In this document: one piece after another, positions 47,765 through 56,683 of the stretch | Layout: each line of letters starts with the position of its first letter | How positions within the stretch are numbered: the first letter of the stretch is position 1 | DNA from: Thermospira aquatica | GTDB lineage: Bacteria > Spirochaetota > Brevinematia > Brevinematales > Thermospiraceae | Reading direction: 5' to 3' | DNA length: 64,000 nucleotides | Assembly: GCF_023525255.1 (NCBI RefSeq) | Contig: NZ_CP073355.1 | Location: forward strand, 1,054,001 to 1,118,000 | Position numbers and translations under genes: made by a program | Notes under the pieces: generated by a model | Databases searched by the model: none | What the model was told of the DNA's origin: nothing | The model's input: only the letters and a program-made list of their open reading frames with translations

Positions 47765-48517
47765 TTTTGAGAGAAATATCCTTGAGAAATTGTTCTGAAT
47801 TTGTTGACAGAGTTCACTGAGTTCCCATGAAAGGATTTTGGAGACGTGGTCATAGGTATACCGGATATAGTCTGGTTGATTTCTTTTGCCACGCATAGGA
47901 ACAGGGGAAAGGTAGGGTGCATCAGTTTCGAGAAAAAGCCTCTCTCTGGGGACGAGATGCAAGGCATCTCGGAGAAGTTGAGCAGAAGGGTAAGTGATGT
48001 TTCCAGCAAAGGAGACATAGATGTCCGGGAGGGTGAGGAATTTTTCGAGTTCTGCTGGTCCATAACCGTAGCAATGAAGGATGACAGGGGTTCCCGGGTG
48101 AAAATTTTGGAGAATGGAAAAGGTATCATCAAAAGCATCTCGGGAATGAATAAGAACGGGCTTATGATAGAGCGAGGCAAGCTCGAGCTGGTCAATGAAA
48201 AGACGCTGCTGGAGAAAGGGTGTGCCGTAGTGATGATGATAGTCCAGTCCGATTTCTCCTATGGCGAGAGGATGAAGGGTTTTAATCCAGTGTTTGAGGT
48301 TTTGTTTTTGTTCTTCGTTCCATTGTTCGCAGAGTTCAGGGTAAAAACCAAAGGCGGATAGTATTTTTTCTGGCAGGATTTTTTGAGTAAGACTTAAGAT
48401 TTCATTGGGGGATATCGATATATCGATAAGGTAAGTGATGTCTTTTGGGATGTTTTGAAGTGCTTCCTCGAAAGAAGGAAAACAGTGAGAGAGGTGACAA
48501 TGGGTATCAATGTACAT
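47753..48517 (-). CDS. tatD: TatD-family metal-dependent DNase
   Basis: A 254-residue TIM-barrel hydrolase. DTHCHLSH (His, His), IGEIGLDYHHH (Glu), KPVLIHSRDA (His), VILHCYG (His) and LETDAPYLSP (Asp) supply the complete metal site. TatD enzymes act on DNA 3' ends; YcfH/YjjV paralogues cannot be told apart here. It is the only minus-strand gene in this stretch. Confidence 0.9.
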   Translation of the reverse strand: MYIDTHCHLSHCFPSFEEALQNIPKDITYLIDISISPNEILSLTQKILPEKILSAFGFYPELCEQWNEEQKQNLKHWIKTLHPLAIGEIGLDYHHHYGTPFLQQRLFIDQLELASLYHKPVLIHSRDAFDDTFSILQNFHPGTPVILHCYGYGPAELEKFLTLPDIYVSFAGNITYPSAQLLRDALHLVPRERLFLETDAPYLSPVPMRGKRNQPDYIRYTYDHVSKILSWELSELCQQIQNNFSRIFLSKLTK

Positions 48518-48620
48518 AAACTTGACTAATCCTTTATTTTGAGTTACAATATTATACTGTATAAATTATTTTTTTGCATTTTTTTAGTGAGAAAACTCCC
48601 ATAAGAAGAAAGGAGGATTT

Positions 48621-49664
48621 ATGGCTACCTACCGACGAAAGGATACTCGAAATATTCAGGTTATTAGAGAACGCAATACCAGTATGTACCATAAATCGGG
48701 TTGGCAAAAGTTTAAAGAAGGGTGGTATCTTTTCTGGTCTGAGGTTGGACGACAACTCAGGCTTCTCTTTACAAAAATTCATGAAAAGGGTTCTCAGCGT
48801 TTGACGATCATGGTGGTACCTCATAGTGAAAAGAAGACCATTAATATTCATATTTCGAACTATTTTTTGTTTTTTACTACAGTTTTGCTGGTTGCTATGG
48901 TTATCACCTCCATGTACACCATTTCAGAAAACGCGCAGGCAAATAAACAGGTGGTGATTCTTCGCCAACTTGACAATCATAATCGCACACAAATTTCAGA
49001 ATACAAATCCAGTATAGAGTCTCTGTCTGAGCGTTTTTATAATTTTAAGAGTGATATAGGTACCGTCATCAGTGGGGTTTCCAGTGAAAAAAATCTGCAG
49101 CAGTTGGATCCTATTGAAATTAAAGAAGAATCCAAGTCTTCGGTGGCAAAAGGGGTGAAAAATCTTGAACAGATGCAATTTGAGCTTGATGTGATACGGG
49201 AGAATGTAAAGCGGTTGGGGAAATATGTTATAGATCATAAGAGGCTTCTTCGTGAAATGCCGTCCCGTTATCCACTTCAGATGCGTGGACGTCTTACCTC
49301 GAAGTATGGGCCTCGAGTGGATCCTGTCTATAAGTGGAAAATAGAGAATCATCCGGGTATCGATTTGGCAGTGATTCCTGGTACACCGATTCTGGCGGCA
49401 GCTGATGGTACGGTGAGAATGGCTGAATATCATGGTGGGTATGGGCTTGTAGTAGAGATTCAGCATAAGTATGGTATTTCTACACGGTATGCTCATATGA
49501 TGCGCTTTGGCCCGGGTATCTACCCTGGTGCTCAGGTGAAACAGGGACAGGTGATAGGGTATGTGGGAACGACAGGGAAGTCGACAGGATACCATCTCCA
49601 CTATGAAGTGCGTATAGGGGGAGAGACAGTGAATCCACTTCCTTATGCAACGATGCTGGAATAA
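48621..49664 (+). CDS. M23-family metallopeptidase, membrane anchored
   Basis: A 347-residue protein with a positively charged N-terminus (about 75 residues), one membrane helix (about residues 78-100), a coiled-coil stalk (about 105-210) and an M23 domain (about 220-345). The zinc-site pieces are HPGIDLAV (His, Asp) and YHLHYEVR (HxH). It cuts or regulates cutting of peptidoglycan cross-bridges. The layout is that of the DipM/MepM/NlpD or SpoIIQ groups. AAGGAGG precedes the start. A bactofilin gene follows by 23 bases, a pairing common in bacteria that localise M23 enzymes with bactofilin. Confidence 0.9.
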   Translation: MATYRRKDTRNIQVIRERNTSMYHKSGWQKFKEGWYLFWSEVGRQLRLLFTKIHEKGSQRLTIMVVPHSEKKTINIHISNYFLFFTTVLLVAMVITSMYTISENAQANKQVVILRQLDNHNRTQISEYKSSIESLSERFYNFKSDIGTVISGVSSEKNLQQLDPIEIKEESKSSVAKGVKNLEQMQFELDVIRENVKRLGKYVIDHKRLLREMPSRYPLQMRGRLTSKYGPRVDPVYKWKIENHPGIDLAVIPGTPILAAADGTVRMAEYHGGYGLVVEIQHKYGISTRYAHMMRFGPGIYPGAQVKQGQVIGYVGTTGKSTGYHLHYEVRIGGETVNPLPYATMLE

Positions 49665-49687
49665 GAGTTTTTTAACGAGGAGTTCGT

Positions 49688-50116
49688 ATGGCAAATGAAG
49701 AAATAGTGCTTTCTGGAAGTGTGAATGATGAACAAAGCAATTCCGTTATAGGAAGGGATAACTGCTTTTCGGGAGAGATGCGTTCGGATGGACTTTTGCG
49801 CATAGATGGCGATTATTGTGGGGTTATTCGTGGATATGGTGTGGTAGTGGTGGGACAACACGGACGTATCAAGGGAGATATCTATGCTCGAAAGGTTCGC
49901 ATCGGAGGCAAGGTCAAGGGAACAGTGTATGCTCTGGAGCGAGTGGACATTCTCTCAACAGGGAAGCTTGTGGGAGATATGTACACGAAACGTTGTCAAC
50001 TGGAAGAGGGCATGTGCTTTACGGGGAAAGGTAATATTCTGCCAGAGCAGCAGCTCGAGGAGATCTTTACCCGGCAAGTGAAAAATACTCCAAAGATTTC
50101 AATGGATGATTTTTAA
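49688..50116 (+). CDS. Bactofilin
   Basis: A 142-residue cytoskeletal protein of the bactofilin family (DUF583). The central beta-helix shows repeated short hydrophobic turns with glycines (LLRIDGDYCGVIRGYGVVVVGQHGRIKGDIYARKVRIGGKVKGTVYALERVDILSTGKLVGDM), flanked by short disordered tails. Bactofilins polymerise without nucleotides and position cell-wall enzymes. The M23 gene is directly upstream and the STAS gene 27 bases downstream. Confidence 0.92.
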   Translation: MANEEIVLSGSVNDEQSNSVIGRDNCFSGEMRSDGLLRIDGDYCGVIRGYGVVVVGQHGRIKGDIYARKVRIGGKVKGTVYALERVDILSTGKLVGDMYTKRCQLEEGMCFTGKGNILPEQQLEEIFTRQVKNTPKISMDDF

Positions 50117-50143
50117 GTTTTGACGATAAAGGGGTAGATAGTT

Positions 50144-50650
50144 ATGGAAAGTTCTAAGGTGTATGTTGGTGTTGTAGACAGGTATGTGTATGTAGTCAAG
50201 GTGATTGGAAGGGGTACGCTTGAGTATTCGACGGAGTTGTTTGAAACCTTCTCGATGAAGCTTGATAAGAATGAACTCAAGGCTTTGTATTTTGACCTTT
50301 CTGAAGCTCAGTATCTAGACAGTTCATTTATTGGTGTTATTGTTTCCCTGCAGAAAAAAATGAAAAAAGAAAAAAGAGGTGAACTCTTTATTCTCAATCC
50401 TTCTGCAAAGGTTATAGAGATTTTTGGAACGATGGGGCTTGAGGATCTTTTGCCTATGAAGGTAGATGATCAACTTAAGAATGTGGAATATACAGAAGAG
50501 ATGGCACAGCGGCTTGAGAAAACAGAGGAGTCTATTCGTATTTTGCTCCAGTCCCATCAAGATCTGATGGAAATAAATCCTCAGAATCGTCGCCGTTTTC
50601 GTTTGGTAGAAGAGATGCTTAAGAAAGAACTTGAAAGGTTTGAAAAATGA
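50144..50650 (+). CDS. STAS-domain protein
   Basis: A 168-residue protein. Residues about 10-115 form a STAS fold (VKVIGRGTLEYSTELFETF, then ALYFDLSEAQYLDSSFIGVIVSLQKKMKKE), with Ser in the DSSF position that is phosphorylated in anti-sigma-factor antagonists. The tail (about 115-168) is helical and charged. It could be a target of a PP2C phosphatase such as that at 27674-30004. It starts 27 bases after the bactofilin and its stop overlaps the lpxA start (ATGA), so it is coupled to lipid A genes. Confidence 0.85.
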   Translation: MESSKVYVGVVDRYVYVVKVIGRGTLEYSTELFETFSMKLDKNELKALYFDLSEAQYLDSSFIGVIVSLQKKMKKEKRGELFILNPSAKVIEIFGTMGLEDLLPMKVDDQLKNVEYTEEMAQRLEKTEESIRILLQSHQDLMEINPQNRRRFRLVEEMLKKELERFEK

Positions 50651-51429
50651 GTATTCATCCTACTGCTGTTATAGGACCCGAGGTTGTTTTAGGAAAGGAT
50701 GTGATGATTCATCCTTATGCTGTTCTTGATGGAAAGATCACCGTAGGTGATGGTTGTGAGATTGGGCCTTTTGTGCATCTGACGGGTTGGGTCACGATCG
50801 GGAAAAATACAAAGATCTACGCAGGAGCTGCTATTGGCACTCCTCCCCAGGATTATTCATTTGATGGGACTCCTGGTCTTGTTGAGATTGGAGAGAATTG
50901 TGTTTTACGGGAGTATGTGACGGTTCATACCCCTGTTCGTGGCGCGGAAGGGGAAAAAACGATTGTAGGCGATAATTGTTTCTTGATGGCAAATTCTCAT
51001 GTTGCGCACAATGTAAAGCTCGGGAAGAATGTGGTGCTTGCTAATGGGTGTCTTTTGGCTGGCTACGTCGAAGTGGAGGATTTTGCTTTTCTCTCTGGAA
51101 ATTCTGCCGTGCATCAGCATTGTCGGATTGGTGCGTATGTGATGGTAGGTGGTCTTACCAAGGTTGTTCAGGATGTGCCACCATACGTGCTCTGTGATGG
51201 TTCTCCTGCGATGGCTCATGGACTCAATGTGGTGGGACTCCGTCGTCGGGGCTTTACGCAGGAGCAGCGTACGATGCTCAAGGAGCTTTACCGTATTCTC
51301 TATAGTGGGATATCGCTTCGTGAAGCCATAGCCAAGATGAAAGCAATGGAAACAGATCCGCTTGTGGCGCATTTTGTCGAGTTTGTTGAAAAGGCAGAGA
51401 AACGGGGGATTATCAGTGCCAGTGAATAG
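50647..51429 (+). CDS. lpxA: UDP-N-acetylglucosamine acyltransferase LpxA
   Basis: A 260-residue left-handed beta-helix enzyme that puts the first acyl chain on UDP-GlcNAc in lipid A synthesis. IHPTAVIGPEVVLGKDVMIHPYAVLDG begins the hexapeptide repeats, and NSHVAHNVKLG has the catalytic His. GLNVVGLRRRGFTQEQ marks the C-terminal domain of LpxA. The start overlaps the STAS stop. Confidence 0.93.
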   Translation: MSIHPTAVIGPEVVLGKDVMIHPYAVLDGKITVGDGCEIGPFVHLTGWVTIGKNTKIYAGAAIGTPPQDYSFDGTPGLVEIGENCVLREYVTVHTPVRGAEGEKTIVGDNCFLMANSHVAHNVKLGKNVVLANGCLLAGYVEVEDFAFLSGNSAVHQHCRIGAYVMVGGLTKVVQDVPPYVLCDGSPAMAHGLNVVGLRRRGFTQEQRTMLKELYRILYSGISLREAIAKMKAMETDPLVAHFVEFVEKAEKRGIISASE

Positions 51430-52564
51430 GCTTTTCTTTTCTGCGGGGGAGGTTTCGGGTGATATTCATGCCGCACGGTTGATCAAGGCTCTTAAAGAAC
51501 GTCTTCCTCAGGGGGAAGTCGTAGGGCTCGGTGGGCGGTTTATGGCCCTTGAGGGCATGGAACTTATTGATGGAGATGTTTCTCTTTTTAGTACGGTGGG
51601 GCTTACCGATTCTCTTCGTTTTTATGAGAGGAAGAAAAAATCCTACGAGAGGGCTACGGCGTATCTAAATTCGCATCCTGTTGATGGGGTGGTGCTGGTG
51701 GACAATCAGGGTTTTAATATTCCCCTGGCCAGGTTTTGTTATGAGAAGGGTATTCCCTGTGTGTACTATATGCCACCCCACGTGTCTATCTGGGGACGCT
51801 GGAATGCCCCCAAACTCATGGAGTGGTGTAAGCATCTGTTTGTGAGTTTTCCGGAAGATGCAAAGGTCTATCGCGAGTACGGAAACCACGTTGATTACTA
51901 TGGGCATCCCCTGGCAGAGGAGATCAGGCTTTTTCTTGCTCAGAGTGGTCATCCTGAACAGAAAACGGTAATGATAGGGCTTTTCCCGGGGAGCCGGTAT
52001 CAGGAGATAGAAAATCTTCTTTCTGAGATGCTTCTTGCGGTGAAGAATATGCCTCAGGAGTGGAGGGTGTGTCTTGCCCTTTCTCACCCTGACTACGAAC
52101 AAATGATACGCGAGCAGGTGGTTAATCATGGTTTGACGAAGCGAGTAGAGTTTTCCTATGATGCGAGGGCGGTTCTCTTTCAGTCGACTGTTGTGGTAGC
52201 TTCTTCTGGAACGATTACCCTCGAAGCGGCGCTCTTTCGTAAGCCAGTGATTCTAGGATACCGTATTTCCCCACTGTCGTATCTTATCGGCCATCTGTTA
52301 CTCAAGGAGAAACTCATCGGGATGCCGAATATTCTCCTTCATCAAAAACTTTTTCCTGAACTTTTGCAGAAGGACTGGAATCATCGCAATATTCTTAAGT
52401 GGATTGAGTTTTTCTTGTCTCTTTCAGACGAAGAGAAGAAACGTTATGATGAGGCTTACGATGCGTTGTGGAGGCTGCTGCTTGTAGAAGGTGGGCACGA
52501 CAAACTTGCCTCACACATCCTATCGGTTTTTGGATTATGGGACGAATCCTCGCCATCGATGTAG
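51416..52564 (+). CDS. lpxB: Lipid-A-disaccharide synthase LpxB
   Basis: A 382-residue GT19 enzyme joining lipid X and UDP-diacylglucosamine. RLFFSAGEVSGDIHAARLI is the family start. PPHVSIWGRWNAPKL and GLFPGSRYQEIENLL and VASSGTITLEAALFRKPVILGYRIS carry the donor site. I place the start at GTG 51416 (GTG 51422 also possible), with GGGGGA before it, overlapping the lpxA end; the frame runs up to 51362, but that upstream portion is lpxA sequence. lpxA-lpxB adjacency implies coupled expression. Confidence 0.92.
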   Translation: MPVNRLFFSAGEVSGDIHAARLIKALKERLPQGEVVGLGGRFMALEGMELIDGDVSLFSTVGLTDSLRFYERKKKSYERATAYLNSHPVDGVVLVDNQGFNIPLARFCYEKGIPCVYYMPPHVSIWGRWNAPKLMEWCKHLFVSFPEDAKVYREYGNHVDYYGHPLAEEIRLFLAQSGHPEQKTVMIGLFPGSRYQEIENLLSEMLLAVKNMPQEWRVCLALSHPDYEQMIREQVVNHGLTKRVEFSYDARAVLFQSTVVVASSGTITLEAALFRKPVILGYRISPLSYLIGHLLLKEKLIGMPNILLHQKLFPELLQKDWNHRNILKWIEFFLSLSDEEKKRYDEAYDALWRLLLVEGGHDKLASHILSVFGLWDESSPSM

Positions 52565-52938
52565 GAACCAAAAAGATAGGACTGGCTCTCTCTGATCCCT
52601 TGAGAATTCTTGCCTCACCGTGGGGTTCTCTCCAGCGGGATTCATTCCTCTGGGCAAAGATTGTCACTCTTTGCAAAAACGAAGGAGTGGATCTGATTGT
52701 TGTAGGTTATGTGGCATCGGATTATTACGGCACGGCTACGCGGATGGTCAATGAGTTTGTCTTAGAGCTTAAGAAGCATATTAGTCTGCCTGTTGAATTT
52801 CAGGATGAGTCTTTTTCTTCGCAGAAAGCGGAGAGTTATCTCCGTGTCAAAGGAAAAAAGAAGCGCTGTCCTCGAGAGGATCGCGATAGTCTTGCGGCAA
52901 CGCAGATTCTCTGGGAGTATCTGGATAGCCGGAGGTAA
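52537..52938 (+). CDS. ruvX: RuvX/YqgF Holliday-junction resolvase-like protein
   Basis: A 133-residue RNase-H-fold protein. MGRILAIDVGTKKIGLALSDP has the first acidic residue, IVVGYV the central strand and DESFSSQKAES plus REDRDSLAATQIL the remaining acidic and helical parts. It acts in 16S rRNA processing in some bacteria and has resolvase homology. ATG 52537 overlaps the lpxB end by 28 bases; the frame upstream to 52468 is lpxB sequence. Confidence 0.88.
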   Translation: MGRILAIDVGTKKIGLALSDPLRILASPWGSLQRDSFLWAKIVTLCKNEGVDLIVVGYVASDYYGTATRMVNEFVLELKKHISLPVEFQDESFSSQKAESYLRVKGKKKRCPREDRDSLAATQILWEYLDSRR

Positions 52939-52956
52939 AAATTTTTTCCCCACCAC

Positions 52957-52985
52957 TTGACAGGATTTTTGGCGCTCGTTATACT
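52957..52985 (+). promoter_or_regulatory. Promoter of the LacI-family regulator
   Basis: TTGACA (52957-52962), 17 bases, TATACT (52980-52985): close to the sigma-70 consensus. The operator starts two bases after the -10 box, so repressor binding would block the start site. Confidence 0.85.
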
Positions 52986-52987
52986 AT

Positions 52988-53003
52988 GGTTAAACGTTTA
53001 ACC
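52988..53003. promoter_or_regulatory. LacI-family operator 1
   Basis: Perfect 16-base palindrome GGTTAAACGTTTAACC with the central CG typical of LacI/GalR-family sites, immediately after the -10 box. Autoregulation is inferred. Confidence 0.85.
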
Positions 53004-53013
53004 AGAGGTGGTC

Positions 53014-54066
53014 ATGAAGCGGGTAACGATTAAGGATATTGCCCGGGAGGCGAAGACCTCTTATGTCACGGTTTCGCACTATCTCAATAAGCGCGACTCA
53101 AAGTTTTCTGATGATACAGCACAACGGATTGAGGCGGCGATTAAAAAGCTTGGCTATATCCCCAATCGTATGGCAAGGAAGCTTGCCAGGAAGCGTTCCT
53201 ATACGATAGGGGTGGTTCTCCCTCCCCTTCCTCCCTCTGCCTCTTCGAAAAATCTTTTGCGTGATAATCCCTTTTATACCGAGTTTCTCTCCGGAGTCTA
53301 TTCAAAAGCCTGGGAGTACGATTACGATGTTTTAACGACGGCTATGTCCGTTCCTGAGGCGGTGTTTGAATGGATTGTGGGATACCAGCTGGATGGTGTG
53401 GTACTTTTTACCTCGGGGATAGCAAGAGAGCTTGTGCAACTTGCAGAGAAACGCGAAATGAAACTGGATACCGTGCTGGTAGGACTCGATCATACTGAGG
53501 CGCCAGTTCAGGCTCGGGTGCTTATCGATGACGAAGATGGGACGAGACAGGCAGTTGCTTATCTGGTTTCCCAGGGACACAGAAGGATTGGTTTTGCCAC
53601 AGGAGAGTACACACTCTCACGTGTGAATGCGATTCGTTTGATGGGGTACCAGAAAGCGCTGGAGGCCAGTGGCATTCCGTTTGATGAGACGATGATTTTT
53701 GTCGATGAGGTTTCACTGGAAGGAGGGATGCGAATCGGTAAAAAAATAGCTACTTTTAAGCCTTCCCAGACCCCTACCGCAGTGGTGTGTGTTGCAGATA
53801 TTCTGGCTATTGGGATCATCAAGGCTTGTGTCAGAGTGGGAAGAAAGATTCCAGCAGATCTCTCCGTGGTGGGATTTGATGATCTGGTGGTTTCTTCACT
53901 GGTAGAACCTGAGTTGACGACGATTCGTCAGGATATTGTTGGTCGAGGGGAAACCTGTGTCCAGGTGATTGAGGATTTCTATCAGGGGAAATATCACCCG
54001 GAGACGGTTCTCCCTGTCGATTTGGTGATACGTCAGTCGGTGGCAAGCATATCTGGGCATCGTTAA
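53014..54066 (+). CDS. LacI-family transcriptional regulator
   Basis: A 350-residue regulator. The N-terminal helix-turn-helix MKRVTIKDIAREAKTSYVTVSHYLNKRDSKFSDDTAQRI is followed by the hinge (YIPNRMARKLARKRSYTIGVVLP), then a periplasmic-binding-protein-like sensor (DGVVLFTSG, RRIGFATGEY, VGFDDLVVSSLVEPELTTIRQD). The start at ATG 53014 is after AGAGGTG. It controls itself and the two downstream glycosidase genes through GGTTAAACGTTTAACC-type sites. The effector is probably an alpha-glucoside; this is inferred from the genes it precedes. Confidence 0.92.
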   Translation: MKRVTIKDIAREAKTSYVTVSHYLNKRDSKFSDDTAQRIEAAIKKLGYIPNRMARKLARKRSYTIGVVLPPLPPSASSKNLLRDNPFYTEFLSGVYSKAWEYDYDVLTTAMSVPEAVFEWIVGYQLDGVVLFTSGIARELVQLAEKREMKLDTVLVGLDHTEAPVQARVLIDDEDGTRQAVAYLVSQGHRRIGFATGEYTLSRVNAIRLMGYQKALEASGIPFDETMIFVDEVSLEGGMRIGKKIATFKPSQTPTAVVCVADILAIGIIKACVRVGRKIPADLSVVGFDDLVVSSLVEPELTTIRQDIVGRGETCVQVIEDFYQGKYHPETVLPVDLVIRQSVASISGHR

Positions 54067-54074
54067 ACGTTTCT
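54061..54074. promoter_or_regulatory. Weak operator copy at the regulator stop codon
   Basis: CGTTAAACGTTTCT resembles the operator (matching in the central TTAAACGTTT) and contains the TAA stop of the regulator. Confidence 0.4.
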
Positions 54075-54100
54075 AAAAAAAAAGAAGAAAGGAGAAAAAA

Positions 54101-56683
54101 ATGGAGAAAAGGCATTTGGTTAAACGTTTAACTAAATCATGGAGCATGTGGATTGGGATGAGGAAAGACTTGTTTTTGGTGTTTGGTTTTTGGGTTATGG
54201 TGTTTGGGCTTTTAGCGGGATGTGCTGAGGATATACGTTCGGAGAGGTTTGTGTCATCGAAAAGGATGATGCTTCCCGCGGAGTTCTGGGGACAGAATTT
54301 TTCTCAAACGACCGGGCGTTTTGAAAAAATGGAGAGGTATGGGGATGGATGGGAGATGAAGTTTGAACGGGTATCGCTTGTTGTTCGTGCTCTCGAGGGG
54401 ACGGGTTGGCAACTCTCATGGCTTACGTATCGGCCTATGGAGCATCGTCCCTCGTATGCTGTGGTAGGAGGGCGATTTGTTACCAATGTGATGGTAGAAG
54501 AGACGAGGGATACGGTGAGTTTTATTCGGGGAGGAGAGAGGCTTTTGGTAGCTAAGAGAGAGGCAAGGATCAGATGGACAAAGGGGACAAAGGATATTCT
54601 TGTGCAGAAAGGAGGTTTTCGCAGGCGAGGAGAAAGTTTTTGTCTTACCTTTGGACTGGATGGGCGGGCTGTTCTGGGTCTTGCGGAAAAACCGTCTTCT
54701 CTTAACCTGAGGGGGCAGTCTCTTACTTTTTATAATCGGGACACCTATAAGTATCAGCGGGGTACAGATCCTTTGTATCTGTCTGTACCTTTTGTTCTTT
54801 TGTGGGAGCCTGGTTCTACGGTGGGGGTTTTTCTTGACAATCCTGCGCAATCGTTTTGGGATCTTGGGGCGAAAGATAGCAGAATACTGGGAATGGGGGC
54901 TCTGGAAGGGGAGACTATTGTTTATCTCTGGGAAGATAGACATCCGGCAGGCGTGATTCAAGCGTATACCTCCCTTACCGGCAAGCCTGCTTTGCCTCCC
55001 CTCTGGGCATTTGGCTACCAGCAATCTCGTTTTAGTTACTTTCCTGACAGGCGGGTCATGGAGATTGCCACCAATTTTCGGGTAAAAAATTTGCCTGCGG
55101 ATGTGATATACCTTGATATAGATTTTATGGACGGGAGAAGAAGCTTTACCTATGATACCAATCGGTTTTCCGATCCGGAGAGACTTTTGCGCGATCTTCA
55201 TCAGTTGGGATTCAAAGTGGTTACTATTATCGATCCAGGTATAGCTATTCGCAAGGGGTATATGCCTTATGAAACGGGAATCAAGGCAGATGTGTTTGTC
55301 AAAAGGACAAATGGGATGTATGCCCAGGGTACTGTGTGGCCTGGAATTTGCGTGTTTCCTGATTATACGCTGCCGAGAGCACGAGAATGGTGGGGAAATC
55401 TCTATCGGGATTTTGTGAGGATGGGTTTTGACGGTTTCTGGAATGATATGAATGAACCGTCTGTTTTTAATGGCCCTGATGGGAGTCTGGAGAGAACAGC
55501 ACTCCACGATGATTTTGGAAGGATAAGCCCACATTCGAGGGTGCATAATGTATATGGGCTTACCATGGCTCAGGCAACGTACGAGGGGCTGGAGAGGCTT
55601 GTTCCCCAGAGACGGCCGTTTGTTCTCTCGAGGGCAGGCTTTGCTGGTATCCAGCGGTATGCCTTTGTCTGGACGGGAGACAACAGTGCTTCATGGGATC
55701 ACCTGAAGTTGAATCTCTCCATGGTCCTGAATCTGGGACTCAGTGGAGTTGGGTTGGCGGGGGCTGATATAGGGGGATATACGGGCACACCTTCGGAGGA
55801 GCTTTTCATCCGCTGGATGCAGATGGGCGTTTTTCTTCCTCTCGTGAGGAACCATACTGAACAGGGAACGGCGCCACAGGAGCCCTGGGCTTTTGGAGAG
55901 CGAGCAGAGGACATTGTGCGAAGGTATCTCTTTGTCCGCTACAGGATGATCCCTTTGTGGTATACACTTGCCTATCAAGCCTCTTTGACAGGACTTCCGC
56001 TGGTGCGCCCACTTTTGTGGGAGGGAGGGCCTCTCTCTGACGAGGGCTTTCTGGTCGGGAGAGACGTGGTGGTATTTCCTGTCCTGGAGAAAGGCCAAAA
56101 AGAGATTCGGCAAGAGCTCCCGGAAGGGATTTTTGTGGAATGGAGTTCTCTAAGGGCGTACCGTTCTTCGTTTACCTGGGAGGTTACACTTGAGAATATA
56201 CCGGTGCTGGTTCGTGTAGGAAGTGTGATTCCTCTTGCCAATTTACCTCAAACTGCCTTAATGGAGGGAAAACCTCTGGCAGAGGTACTCCAGACATCTG
56301 ATACAAGGATTCGTTCGACAGCAGATCTTGAGGAGCTGGCTCTCTGGGTAGTTGGTGGTGGCTCAGGGGGGGGAGAGCTTTTCTGGGATGATGGGGTTTC
56401 TCAAGCGTACCGGCAGGGACAGATGAAATATATCTTGTACCGGTGGGAAGAGACAGAAGCAGGTGCAACGCTTACGGGGAACGTATTGTCAGGTCGTGGT
56501 GGATCTTCTCTTCCCATCCGCTGGATTGTTATCCAGCCGGCTCGAGAGCCTGCTTCCGTAGAACTTGAAAACAAAAGGGTCTCGTTTGTCTTTACCAACA
56601 ATACCTTAGTTATCCCGATAGGGAAAGAGAATCTCTACCAGGACTTTGTCCTGAACATTTTTTATAAAGGAGGAAAGAGATGA
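54101..56683 (+). CDS. GH31 alpha-glucosidase, lipoprotein
   Basis: An 860-residue exo-acting alpha-glycosidase predicted at the cell surface. The start at 54101 follows AAAGGAG; a lipoprotein signal begins at residue 20 (MRKDLFLVFGFWVMVFGLLAGC), so an ATG at 54158 is an alternative start. GH31 landmarks are PPLWAFGYQQSRFSYF, IYLDIDFMDG, GFDGFWNDMNEPSVF (nucleophile Asp), WTGDNSASWDHLK (acid/base region), GVGLAGADIGGYTG and PLVRNHTEQGTAPQEPWAF. A beta-sandwich tail follows. It probably removes glucose from maltooligosaccharides or isomaltose. The next gene overlaps by four bases. An operator palindrome lies inside its first codons. Confidence 0.87.
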   Translation: MEKRHLVKRLTKSWSMWIGMRKDLFLVFGFWVMVFGLLAGCAEDIRSERFVSSKRMMLPAEFWGQNFSQTTGRFEKMERYGDGWEMKFERVSLVVRALEGTGWQLSWLTYRPMEHRPSYAVVGGRFVTNVMVEETRDTVSFIRGGERLLVAKREARIRWTKGTKDILVQKGGFRRRGESFCLTFGLDGRAVLGLAEKPSSLNLRGQSLTFYNRDTYKYQRGTDPLYLSVPFVLLWEPGSTVGVFLDNPAQSFWDLGAKDSRILGMGALEGETIVYLWEDRHPAGVIQAYTSLTGKPALPPLWAFGYQQSRFSYFPDRRVMEIATNFRVKNLPADVIYLDIDFMDGRRSFTYDTNRFSDPERLLRDLHQLGFKVVTIIDPGIAIRKGYMPYETGIKADVFVKRTNGMYAQGTVWPGICVFPDYTLPRAREWWGNLYRDFVRMGFDGFWNDMNEPSVFNGPDGSLERTALHDDFGRISPHSRVHNVYGLTMAQATYEGLERLVPQRRPFVLSRAGFAGIQRYAFVWTGDNSASWDHLKLNLSMVLNLGLSGVGLAGADIGGYTGTPSEELFIRWMQMGVFLPLVRNHTEQGTAPQEPWAFGERAEDIVRRYLFVRYRMIPLWYTLAYQASLTGLPLVRPLLWEGGPLSDEGFLVGRDVVVFPVLEKGQKEIRQELPEGIFVEWSSLRAYRSSFTWEVTLENIPVLVRVGSVIPLANLPQTALMEGKPLAEVLQTSDTRIRSTADLEELALWVVGGGSGGGELFWDDGVSQAYRQGQMKYILYRWEETEAGATLTGNVLSGRGGSSLPIRWIVIQPAREPASVELENKRVSFVFTNNTLVIPIGKENLYQDFVLNIFYKGGKR
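54118..54133. promoter_or_regulatory. LacI-family operator 2, inside the GH31 5' end
   Basis: GGTTAAACGTTTAACT, one base different from operator 1, begins 17 bases after the favoured start codon of the GH31 gene. A bound repressor would act as a roadblock, or the true GH31 start may be the later ATG 54158. Confidence 0.8.
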
